29,876 bases of DNA. Origin: Micavibrio sp. UBA7657 (GTDB lineage: Bacteria; Pseudomonadota; Alphaproteobacteria; Micavibrionales; Micavibrionaceae). The notes under the pieces were generated by a model. The model searched no databases. It worked only from the letters and a program-made list of their open reading frames with translations, and was not told the origin of the DNA. Positions 17,487 through 24,123 of this stretch are shown in pieces (positions within the stretch are counted from its first letter, which is position 1; every line of letters starts with the position of its first letter). The position numbers and the translations under genes were made by a program. The stretch lies in the NCBI GenBank assembly GCA_002483465.1, contig DLHX01000009.1, forward strand, positions 1 to 29,876, written 5' to 3'.

Positions 17487-17507
17487 TATTGTTCTCCGCT
17501 TATTCTC

Positions 17508-17536
17508 TCTAAACCAAGGATTTAACGTTATGACAA
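17508..17536 (-). promoter_or_regulatory. Candidate sigma-70-type promoter of the small - strand gene
   Basis: Read on the - strand, TTGTCA (17536-17531) is followed after exactly 17 bases by TTTAGA (17513-17508), 22 bases before the ATG. The spacing is ideal and both hexamers are near consensus. Confidence 0.4.
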
Positions 17537-17548
17537 ACATTCCCGCCC

Positions 17549-17577
17549 TTGTCAAGAATTGCCGCGATCCCTAGCAT
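17549..17577 (+). promoter_or_regulatory. Candidate sigma-70-type promoter of yejE
   Basis: TTGTCA at 17549-17554 is followed after 17 bases by TAGCAT at 17572-17577, only 7 bases before the yejE ATG. If used, the yejE transcript would be almost leaderless. It is divergent from the promoter just upstream on the other strand. Confidence 0.4.
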
Positions 17578-17584
17578 AACGACC

Positions 17585-18610
17585 ATGTCCGTGTCACCCC
17601 TCACACGCCGCCGCCTTGCCCAGTTCCGCGCCAACGCCCGCGGATTTTACAGCCTGCAGATTTTCATGGTGCTGTTCATTATCGCACTTGGCGCAAATTT
17701 CATCGCCAACGATAAGCCTTTGATCGTCAGCTATGACGGCGGGCTTTATTTCCCGGTTTTCAAAGCCTATCCCGAGACGGTTTTCGGCGGCGAATTCGAG
17801 ACCGAGGCCGATTACCGCGACCAGTTCGTGGCCGATTTGATTAACGCCAAAGGGTGGATGATCTGGCCTTTGATCCGCTATTCCTACGACACGATCAATT
17901 ACAACCTGACGCAGCCCGCGCCCTCGCCACCAACACGTGACAATATTTTCGGCACGGACGACCAGGGCCGCGACGTTGCCGCCCGCGTCATTTACGGCTT
18001 CCGCATTTCTGTGCTGTTCGGCCTCACCCTGACGCTCATCAGCTCGATCATCGGCGTGTTTGCAGGCGCGGTGCAGGGCTATTACGGTGGCAAGCTGGAT
18101 CTTTCCATGCAGCGCGTGATCGAAGTCTGGGGCTCGATGCCTTCGCTCTACATCCTCATCATCTTCTCGGCGATGTTCGTGCCGGGATTCTGGACGTTGT
18201 TGCTCATTCTCCTCCTGTTCTCATGGGTGAGTTTAGTGGATGTCGTGCGGGCGGAATTCCTGCGCACGCGCAATTTCGACTATGTCCGCGCCGCGAATGC
18301 GCTCGGCGTGCCGAACCCGGTCATCATGTGGCGGCATGTACTGCCGAATGCCATGGTGGCCACCCTGACCTTCATGCCCTTCATCCTCACGGGTTCCATC
18401 ACAGCGCTCACCTCACTGGATTTTCTTGGTTTGGGCCTGCCGCCTGGCAGCCCTTCCCTCGGTGAATTGCTGGCGCAGGGCAAAAACAATTTGCAGGCGC
18501 CGTGGCTCGGCATCGCGGCTTTCGTATCGCTCGCCCTGATGCTCACCCTTCTGACCTTTATCGGCGAGGCCGTCCGCGACGCCTTCGACCCGAGAAAGAC
18601 GAGCCTTTGA
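17585..18610 (+). CDS. yejE: Microcin C/oligopeptide ABC transporter permease YejE
   Basis: The second permease, 341 residues from the ATG at 17585, exactly the E. coli YejE length. Hallmarks include FIANDKPLIVSYDGGLYFPV, FGTDDQGRDVAARVIYGFRI, GVFAGAVQGYYGGKLDLSMQ and RAEFLRTRNFDYVRAANALG, then TSLDFLGLGLPPGSPSLGEL and a final EAVRDAFDPRK. It forms the translocation channel with YejB. The ATPase gene yejF, which normally follows, is absent; an AT-rich unrelated gene starts at the stop codon instead. Confidence 0.94.
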   Translation: MSVSPLTRRRLAQFRANARGFYSLQIFMVLFIIALGANFIANDKPLIVSYDGGLYFPVFKAYPETVFGGEFETEADYRDQFVADLINAKGWMIWPLIRYSYDTINYNLTQPAPSPPTRDNIFGTDDQGRDVAARVIYGFRISVLFGLTLTLISSIIGVFAGAVQGYYGGKLDLSMQRVIEVWGSMPSLYILIIFSAMFVPGFWTLLLILLLFSWVSLVDVVRAEFLRTRNFDYVRAANALGVPNPVIMWRHVLPNAMVATLTFMPFILTGSITALTSLDFLGLGLPPGSPSLGELLAQGKNNLQAPWLGIAAFVSLALMLTLLTFIGEAVRDAFDPRKTSL

Positions 18611-19128
18611 ATAATCCCGGCACACAACTTGCTGAAATAAAAATTTTAAAGCGCCGATATGGCTGTTTTATCTTTTTATTCTGGTCATGCGTGCTTTTGA
18701 GTAATGTTTTTATTGTCTGGCAGGGCCATTGGCGGTTTTACGACCAATCTGAAATTATTCTTTTATTTTCTGTGACATTTGTATCAATAAGCGGATGGTT
18801 TATTGCAATATCTTCTCTCAAAAAATTGTCTTTTCAAGATCTTAAAATTTTTGAAAACGGCCTTTATATAAATGGTCTGGGCATGGTTCCATGGAAAAAT
18901 GTAGTCGAAGCAAAAATCAACCGCCAATGGCTAGGATTTCTTATCGATTTCGGAGATGAAGCATTCTTAGCCGGACTTGAAAATCCACCTATTTTAAAAA
19001 CAAAACAGAAAAGTATATATGGCATGAATTTTTGCTATCCTTTACTTTCTTCCAATATCTCCGCCTGGAAATTTTACAATTTACTTCCACAGGAAGTCAG
19101 GGACAAGAAAGCCCCGGATGGCTATTGA
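18607..19128 (+). CDS. AT-rich hypothetical membrane protein, two TM helices
   Basis: The preferred start is the TTG at 18607, which overlaps the yejE stop (TTGA) and gives 173 residues. Residues about 20-37 and 50-67 are hydrophobic (FIFLFWSCVLLSNVFIV; IILLFSVTFVSISGWFIAI). A soluble domain of about 100 residues follows, with beta-rich patterns (LKIFENGLYINGLGMVPWKN) faintly like small PH-like membrane-associated domains. I assign no function. The DNA is far more AT-rich than yejE or the gene after it, suggesting acquisition. It overlaps the next gene by 11 bases. Confidence 0.6.
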   Translation: MNNPGTQLAEIKILKRRYGCFIFLFWSCVLLSNVFIVWQGHWRFYDQSEIILLFSVTFVSISGWFIAISSLKKLSFQDLKIFENGLYINGLGMVPWKNVVEAKINRQWLGFLIDFGDEAFLAGLENPPILKTKQKSIYGMNFCYPLLSSNISAWKFYNLLPQEVRDKKAPDGY

Positions 19129-19666
19129 AAAAGGCTCCCTCCTCGCCTCGCACGATAACGAACACGAACCCGGCGTGTGGTTCGTGTTTTATAAGGATGA
19201 TGAGGGCGTCGTGGCCTTCGACATCACGCGCGAGCATCCCGACATCGGCTATAAAAGCTTTGAATCCACCCTGAATTTCGACGATCTGAAGTCCGAGACC
19301 GAGAAAATCGTGTTACTCGGCGGGCCGGAGCGCCCTGACGACTCGCTCATTATCCTGCACGAGGCCGAGGCCTCGGGTGCGGATTCCCTTCCCCTGAATA
19401 GCCAGTTCGCGATGATGCCCTACACCTATATCGTCAAGCCGGGCGAGAAGCCGGTCCTGACCACGCCGGACGACCGCCCCTCCTCGATCCGACTCAAAAA
19501 TGCCGCCGAATTCCTGATCGTCATGGGCTACCGGATTTTCGACACCAAACTGCTGGAGACCGGGATTGCCGCCGGGCGCTGGCTCTGCCTCCCGGCGACG
19601 CCGGATATCGTCTTCAAAACGGGCCGCCGCGAGCGCCGGGCGAAGCTGATGAACCGGATGAACTGA
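19118..19666 (+). CDS. Divergent YqgE/AlgH (UPF0301) family protein
   Basis: A 182-residue cytoplasmic protein, close to the usual 185-190 of YqgE. It starts with a GSLLASHDNEHEPGVWFVF segment like the family's opening, has IVLLGGPERPDDSLIILHE where YqgE has a GGPV...LH motif, and ends with GYRIFDTKLLETGIAAGRWL and PATPDIVF, matching the GYAGW...QLE.EI...W and P..PD.VF patterns. Several canonical residues differ, so this is a distant member. The function of the family is unknown. Composition is GC-rich, unlike its upstream neighbour. Confidence 0.6.
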   Translation: MAIEKGSLLASHDNEHEPGVWFVFYKDDEGVVAFDITREHPDIGYKSFESTLNFDDLKSETEKIVLLGGPERPDDSLIILHEAEASGADSLPLNSQFAMMPYTYIVKPGEKPVLTTPDDRPSSIRLKNAAEFLIVMGYRIFDTKLLETGIAAGRWLCLPATPDIVFKTGRRERRAKLMNRMN

Positions 19667-19674
19667 CAAAAAGT

Positions 19675-19704
19675 TTGACAAAACCGGCCCTTTGGCCCCA
19701 CATA
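19675..19704 (+). promoter_or_regulatory. Candidate promoter of the arginine operon leader
   Basis: A perfect TTGACA at 19675-19680 lies 9 bases past the YqgE-like stop. The -10 is weaker: CACATA at 19699-19704 gives an 18-base spacer. Transcription starting 7 bases later would begin at the A of the leader ATG (19711), making a leaderless mRNA. No Shine-Dalgarno sequence is visible before that ATG, which fits. Confidence 0.45.
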
Positions 19705-19710
19705 CGTTTT

Positions 19711-19755
19711 ATGAACAACTTTGTCGCTAGCCCTAGCCGCCGACGTCCGCGCTGA
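19711..19755 (+). CDS. Putative arginine leader peptide, MNNFVASPSRRRPR
   Basis: A 14-codon ORF placed between a TTGACA element and a terminator-like hairpin, upstream of argC, argB, argD, argF and argG. Codons 10, 11, 12 and 14 are Arg (CGC, CGA, CGT, CGC), four of the last five, and TGA follows at once. The Arg run overlaps the hairpin's 5' arm (from 19747). A ribosome starved of Arg-tRNA would stall there and block the hairpin; with ample arginine it would finish, leave and let the hairpin form. Ribosome-mediated attenuation is known for other amino-acid operons in Alphaproteobacteria, and leaderless trpL occurs in rhizobia. The arginine role is inferred from the peptide and the operon. 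Confidence 0.6.
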   Translation: MNNFVASPSRRRPR

Positions 19756-19780
19756 AACCCTTCAGAGCGGCCCCTTTTTT
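19747..19780 (+). terminator. Attenuator hairpin upstream of the arginine operon
   Basis: CCGCGCTGAA (19747-19756) pairs with TTCAGAGCGG (19761-19770), nine pairs and one mismatch around a 4-base loop, followed by CCCC and six T. The four C between stem and T-run make it a less than ideal terminator, so termination may be partial. It could also serve as the 3' terminator of the YqgE-like gene. The 3' arm can alternatively pair with 19809-19820. Confidence 0.6.
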
Positions 19781-19808
19781 GTTGTCATTTTAGTTCCCCA
19801 AAAATAAT

Positions 19809-19820
19809 CCGTTCTGAAGG
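19809..19820 (+). promoter_or_regulatory. Segment complementary to the attenuator 3' arm
   Basis: CCGTTCTGAAGG can pair with CCTTCAGAGCGG (19759-19770) over 12 contiguous positions, 11 Watson-Crick and one G-U. That is longer than the terminator stem itself. A second hairpin follows: AAGGCC (19827-19832) and GGCCTT (19839-19844) with a 6-base loop. The arrangement suggests mutually exclusive structures in the leader RNA, but no folding was computed. Confidence 0.45.
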
Positions 19821-19892
19821 CCCCTGAAGGCCTTAATTGGCCTTGCAAGCTGTTGAAATACATTGCATGAATCAATTTTTGAGAATGGTAAA

Positions 19893-20927
19893 ATGAAGAA
19901 AGTAGAACTCGATAAAATCAGCTCCGTGACCAAGAACCTCAACCTTGGTTATCACGAGGAAGTCACCCGCCGCGTTAGCACGGAAATGGGCACGGTTCTG
20001 GCCGCGCAGATATTGCAGGACAAGTCAGTTTACAACGAGCTTGAGCTTCCTTCGGGGCGGCTCTCGAAACTGAAGAAAGACGACATCATCGCGGTGGCTC
20101 TCGGCGGTCGCGCGGGCTTGAAAGGTTTCGCCGGACACTTGCCGAAATCACTCAAGGCCGACGATGTCATCCATCTTCTCAATCTCGGCGGCGTTGCGGG
20201 CGTGTGCACGTCCGCGAACGTTCAGGAAGTCGGCGAACCGCTCCGCATCCGCGTTCTCGGCGGCATCGCGCGCGAAGGCAAGTTGTTAAACATCAATCAG
20301 GCAAAATTGTTTGAGCCTGTCTATGATATGAAGAATGACATTCCGCTCATTCTGACCACAGGCGCCAGCATGGATGCAGGCAAAACCACTGTCGCTGCCG
20401 AAATCATCAAAACCCTGTCACGCATCGGAATGAAACTCGCAGGCGCAAAAGTTACCGGCGTCGGCACGCTGCGCGATCTTTACAAAATGGAAGATTACGG
20501 CGTTTATGAATCCGTTTCCTTCATCGATTCTGGCATGCCTTCGACCGCAAATGTCGATGAAAAACTCCTTGTCGGCATTTGCAAGGGCGCACTTGATCAT
20601 CTTGCCAAAGGAAATCCCGACGCGATCATGGTGGAATTCGGCGACGGCATCATGGGCCGCTATGGCGTCATGTCAATTCTGAAAGATCCGCAAATTCAGA
20701 AAAATGTGCGGCTGCACATTGGCTGCGCACGTGAACCTGTCGGCGCAATCAAATTGGCAGAACTTTGCCGTGACATCGGTGTACCGCTCGATATTCTCTC
20801 CGGCCCCGTCACGGATAATGAAGTCGGCAAGGAAATCATCAAGGAGGCCACCGGCCTCATGACCTATAACGCGTTCAGCCCGCGTAATGACTGGCTGGAC
20901 CTCGTCATTGCGCGGTGGGCGGTATGA
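19893..20927 (+). CDS. Uncharacterised P-loop NTPase heading the arginine operon
   Basis: A 344-residue protein from the ATG at 19893 (a TTG 10 codons upstream is possible). Residues about 1-135 form a beta-rich domain with LPSGRLSKLKKDDIIAVALG and LLNLGGVAGVCTS. Residues about 140-344 are a P-loop domain with GASMDAGKTT at 147-156, an acidic IMVEFGDGIMGRYGV loop and HIGCAREPVGAIKLAEL. The P-loop style recalls BioD/MobB/DUF1611-type proteins, but I cannot assign a reaction. It is co-directional and overlaps argC by 4 bases (ATGA), so a role in arginine synthesis, for example at the missing first or deacylation step, is inferred from context only. Confidence 0.6.
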   Translation: MKKVELDKISSVTKNLNLGYHEEVTRRVSTEMGTVLAAQILQDKSVYNELELPSGRLSKLKKDDIIAVALGGRAGLKGFAGHLPKSLKADDVIHLLNLGGVAGVCTSANVQEVGEPLRIRVLGGIAREGKLLNINQAKLFEPVYDMKNDIPLILTTGASMDAGKTTVAAEIIKTLSRIGMKLAGAKVTGVGTLRDLYKMEDYGVYESVSFIDSGMPSTANVDEKLLVGICKGALDHLAKGNPDAIMVEFGDGIMGRYGVMSILKDPQIQKNVRLHIGCAREPVGAIKLAELCRDIGVPLDILSGPVTDNEVGKEIIKEATGLMTYNAFSPRNDWLDLVIARWAV

Positions 20928-21934
20928 CCCAAGGAAAAAAGATCAAAGCGTCGATCATCGGCATCACGGGTTATACGGGGCTGGAACTGCTGCGGTTACT
21001 CCTCGCGCACCCGAAGGTCGAAATCAAATACCTCACCTCCCGCCAGCATGTGAAGGAGCCGATCGGGAAAATCTATCCGCATCTCGCGCATCTCGATTTA
21101 CTGGTTACGAATACCGTGCCGGAAAAAGTCGCGAAGGACAGCGACGTGGTTTTTCTCTGCCTGCCGCACAAAACCGCGCAGGATGTCGTAGCCGCGCTGC
21201 ATGGCAAAACAAAGATCGTCGATCTCTCGGCTGATTTCCGGCTGGATGACGCCGCGACTTACAAAAAATATTACGAGGAACACAAATACCCGGCGCTGCT
21301 CAAAAAAGTCGTCTACGGCGCACCGGAAGTCGGCTACACGGCTTCGATCAAAAAAGCCTCGACGGTCGCCAACCCCGGCTGCTTCGCGTTCCTCGGCCAG
21401 CTCCTGCTCTATCCCTTCAAGGATAACATCAAGCAGGCCGATATTTTCGCGGTTACGGGCTCGAGCGGCGCGGGTAAATCACCGGGCGATGGTACGCACC
21501 ATCCCGTGCGTAACCACAATATGAAGAGCTACAATATCAACAAGCACCGCCACATCCCTGAAATCACGCGGAGCGCGGGCATCACGGAAAAGCAACTGAA
21601 CTTCGTGCCGACCTCCGGCCCGTTCACGCGCGGTATTTTTGCGCAGGGCTTCGTAACGCTGAAGAAAAAAACTAACATCGACGCTGCCGTGAAAAAAGCC
21701 TACGGCAAGGCACCGTTCGTGCGCATTCAAAGTGAAGTCGCGCTGGCGAATATCGTCGGTTCAAATTTCGTGGATTTAAGCTTCATCGAAGGCACCGACG
21801 GCAAGGTGCTCGTCCAGGGCGCGCTCGATAATATCGTCAAGGGCGCAGGCGGCAGCGCTGTGCAGAATATGAATTTGATGTTTGGATTGAAAGAGACGGA
21901 AGGTTTGATCAACCTCTCGCCCCTCTACCCGTAA
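20924..21934 (+). CDS. argC: N-acetyl-gamma-glutamyl-phosphate reductase ArgC (LysY-like features)
   Basis: ArgC reduces acylglutamyl-phosphate to the semialdehyde with NADPH. The ATG at 20924 overlaps the preceding stop and gives 336 residues; a GTG three codons upstream is an alternative. The N-terminal Rossmann motif is GITGYTGLELLRLL (13-26), the catalytic cysteine is in ANPGCFA (Cys153), and GSSGAGKSPGD plus NINKHRHIPEI form the substrate side. The HRHIPEI motif is shared by ArgC and LysY, the carrier-linked paralogue, so the exact acyl group on the substrate is not fixed by sequence. The C-terminal AVQNMNLMFGL is typical. Confidence 0.88.
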   Translation: MTQGKKIKASIIGITGYTGLELLRLLLAHPKVEIKYLTSRQHVKEPIGKIYPHLAHLDLLVTNTVPEKVAKDSDVVFLCLPHKTAQDVVAALHGKTKIVDLSADFRLDDAATYKKYYEEHKYPALLKKVVYGAPEVGYTASIKKASTVANPGCFAFLGQLLLYPFKDNIKQADIFAVTGSSGAGKSPGDGTHHPVRNHNMKSYNINKHRHIPEITRSAGITEKQLNFVPTSGPFTRGIFAQGFVTLKKKTNIDAAVKKAYGKAPFVRIQSEVALANIVGSNFVDLSFIEGTDGKVLVQGALDNIVKGAGGSAVQNMNLMFGLKETEGLINLSPLYP

Positions 21935-21945
21935 GGATAAAAATC

Positions 21946-22854
21946 ATGGCACGCAAAAAACCGAATTTCTTCATCGACGCTTTCTACGAAAGCAAATTCA
22001 AGGACAATCTTTTCGTCGTGAAAGTCGGCGGCAAGATCGTCGAGGATCAGAAAATCCTCGATAATCTGATCTCGAACATCCGCGATCTTACGCTGCACGG
22101 CATTAAAATCCTGCTCATTTACGGTCACGGCCGCCTGGTTGATGAGAAGCTTGAGCAGCGCGGCATTGAAGTGAAAAAAACCGGCGGGCGGCGCATCACA
22201 GATGCAGCCAGTATGGACGTCATCCGCGAGGTTGTCGGTGGAACCTTATCGCTTGATGTCGCGGCAAGCATGGCGCGTAATAATGTCGAGGGCACATCGC
22301 TGAATATCGTTCCGGCTGACTGGATGAAAGTCGAACTTAGTCCGAAAACACCCGAAGACGTCCTGACAGGCGGCATTAAAAGTGTTGAAAGCCGTCCGCT
22401 CGGCCGCCTGCTTCGGGTTAACAATTTTGTCGCCTGTGCCTGCCTTGGCGTTACAGGCGACGGAGTTATCTGCAACATCAATGCCGACATCGTCGCCACC
22501 CAAATGGCCATCGGCGCAAAAGCGAACAAGCTGATCTTTCTTTCTGACGTCGATGGCGTGCAGATCGACGGCAAAAGCGCCGATGTCATCACCGCGCAGG
22601 AAATTCCTGATCTCATCAAGAAGGGCATTGCAACGGGCGGCATGAAAGTGAAATTAGAGAACTGCCTCGCCGCGCTGAATGGCGGCGTGCGTCGCATCCA
22701 CCTGATTAGCGGCCTCCGCGAAGATGCCCTTAAGAAAGAAATTTATGAATCGGTCGGCCCGGGCACGATGCTGTTCCATGAATCCGAGCGCGCCTCCTAC
22801 GCCAACGAAGTCGAGGCACAGAAAGTGATCGAAAGACAAGGGAAGAGAGCGTGA
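21946..22854 (+). CDS. argB: Acetylglutamate kinase ArgB (divergent)
   Basis: ArgB phosphorylates N-acetylglutamate. The 302-residue protein has the amino-acid kinase start KVGGK (26-30), GGRRITDAASMDVI, a CNINADIVATQMAIGA block for ATP/substrate contact, FLSDVDGV, and TGGMKVKLENCLAAL with the conserved lysine. The second glycine loop, usually HGGGP-like, reads YGHGRLVDE (59-67), so one glycine of the substrate loop is replaced and the following residue is Arg. The extra N-terminal 20 residues resemble arginine-sensitive kinases, suggesting feedback inhibition (inference). It lies 11 bases after argC and 1 base before argD. Confidence 0.85.
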   Translation: MARKKPNFFIDAFYESKFKDNLFVVKVGGKIVEDQKILDNLISNIRDLTLHGIKILLIYGHGRLVDEKLEQRGIEVKKTGGRRITDAASMDVIREVVGGTLSLDVAASMARNNVEGTSLNIVPADWMKVELSPKTPEDVLTGGIKSVESRPLGRLLRVNNFVACACLGVTGDGVICNINADIVATQMAIGAKANKLIFLSDVDGVQIDGKSADVITAQEIPDLIKKGIATGGMKVKLENCLAALNGGVRRIHLISGLREDALKKEIYESVGPGTMLFHESERASYANEVEAQKVIERQGKRA

Positions 22855-22855
22855 T

Positions 22856-24055
22856 ATGACTCAAAATGCAAAAGATATCATCGCCGAAACCGAAAAACTG
22901 CTGATCAACACTTATAACGCGCAGCCCGTCGTCATGGATCGCGGCGAAGGCGTCTATGCATGGGACACTGACGGTAAAAAATATCTCGATTTCGCGGCGG
23001 GCATCGCCGTGGCGTCGCTTGGTCACGCGCCGAAAGCCGTTTTAAAGACGCTCAACGAGCAAGGCGCGAAGATGATTACGACGCAGACATCGTACGCGAC
23101 ACTGCCAAAGCTAGAGGCCTCGAAAATCATCATCGAAAACGGCTGCTTCGACCAGGTCTACTGGTGCAACAGCGGCACAGAGGCCATCGAGGCCGCGCTT
23201 AAAACCGTGCGTAAATGGGCCTATGATAATAAATCGAAGGACGCGCACGAAATCATCGCCTTCCGCAAAAGTTTTCATGGCCGCACGTACGGCTCGGCCA
23301 GCATCACGGAAAAATCGCACAGCCAGCCGTTCTTCGGCCCTTACATACCCGGCATAAAATGGGCAAAGCTCAACGATCTGCAATCGGTGAAGGATGTCGT
23401 CTCCGACAAAACCTGCGCGATTATCGTCGAGCCCGTGCAGGGCGAAGGCGGCCTCATGCCCGCAACGACCGAATTCCTGCAAGGGCTGCGCGATCTCTGC
23501 GACAAGAACGACATCGCCCTCATATTCGATGAAATCCAGACCGGCATGGGCCGCCTCGGTTATTTCAATGCTTACGAGGCGTTCGGTGTCGAGCCCGATA
23601 TCGCCACGCACGCCAAGGGCCTCGGCTCGGGCTTTCCTGTCGGCGCCATGCTGGCCAAGCGCCGCATCGGTTCTTCAATCGTCGTCGGCACGCACGGCAC
23701 GACCTACGGCGGCAATCCGCTCGCCTGCGCCGTCGCCGCGACCGTGATGAAAGAAATTCTTAAACCCGGCTTCCTGGAGAATGTCCGCAAGACCGGGGAA
23801 TTTTTCATGGAAGGGCTGAAAAAACTCAAACGCGATTCCAACAAAATCACCGACATCCGCGGCAAGGGTCTTTTGATCGGTCTCGACACCACCGTCGATA
23901 TCAAGAAACTTTTGAAAAATGCGCAGAGCAACGGTCTGCTCGCCACGCAGGCGGGCGACGCCACCTACCGCATGTCGCCGCCGCTCATTGTTAATGAACA
24001 GCAGGCACAGGAAGCCATCAATATCCTGGCTAAAACACTGAAAGAAGCTGAATAA
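22856..24055 (+). CDS. argD: Acetylornithine aminotransferase ArgD
   Basis: ArgD is a PLP enzyme that converts the acylglutamate semialdehyde to acylornithine using glutamate. The 399-residue protein is a standard class III aminotransferase: CNSGTEAIEAALKTVRKW, SFHGRTYGS, VEPVQGEGG, IFDEIQTGMGRLG (Asp225 to the PLP pyridine) and the PLP lysine Lys254 in THAKGLGSGFPVGAM. GTHGTTYGGNPLACAVA is the conserved phosphate-binding block. Length is normal. In many bacteria the same enzyme also serves lysine synthesis. Confidence 0.92.
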   Translation: MTQNAKDIIAETEKLLINTYNAQPVVMDRGEGVYAWDTDGKKYLDFAAGIAVASLGHAPKAVLKTLNEQGAKMITTQTSYATLPKLEASKIIIENGCFDQVYWCNSGTEAIEAALKTVRKWAYDNKSKDAHEIIAFRKSFHGRTYGSASITEKSHSQPFFGPYIPGIKWAKLNDLQSVKDVVSDKTCAIIVEPVQGEGGLMPATTEFLQGLRDLCDKNDIALIFDEIQTGMGRLGYFNAYEAFGVEPDIATHAKGLGSGFPVGAMLAKRRIGSSIVVGTHGTTYGGNPLACAVAATVMKEILKPGFLENVRKTGEFFMEGLKKLKRDSNKITDIRGKGLLIGLDTTVDIKKLLKNAQSNGLLATQAGDATYRMSPPLIVNEQQAQEAINILAKTLKEAE

Positions 24056-24060
24056 TTTTA

Positions 24061-24089
24061 TTGTAGCTTTTTGCCGCAAGCATTATGTA
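24061..24089 (+). promoter_or_regulatory. Candidate internal promoter before the guanidino-modifying enzyme
   Basis: TTGTAG at 24061-24066 and TATGTA at 24084-24089 are 17 bases apart in the 68-base gap after argD, about 35 bases before the TTG start. The gene could be expressed separately from argCBD. Confidence 0.35.
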
Positions 24090-24123
24090 TATTGCCGTTC
24101 TAAGTATTTTTTGGTGATATAAA

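Noticed and set aside
22125..22697. 190-codon frame antisense to argB
   Set aside because: Low-information Ser/Thr/Pro-rich translation opposite a conserved kinase; no ribosome site.
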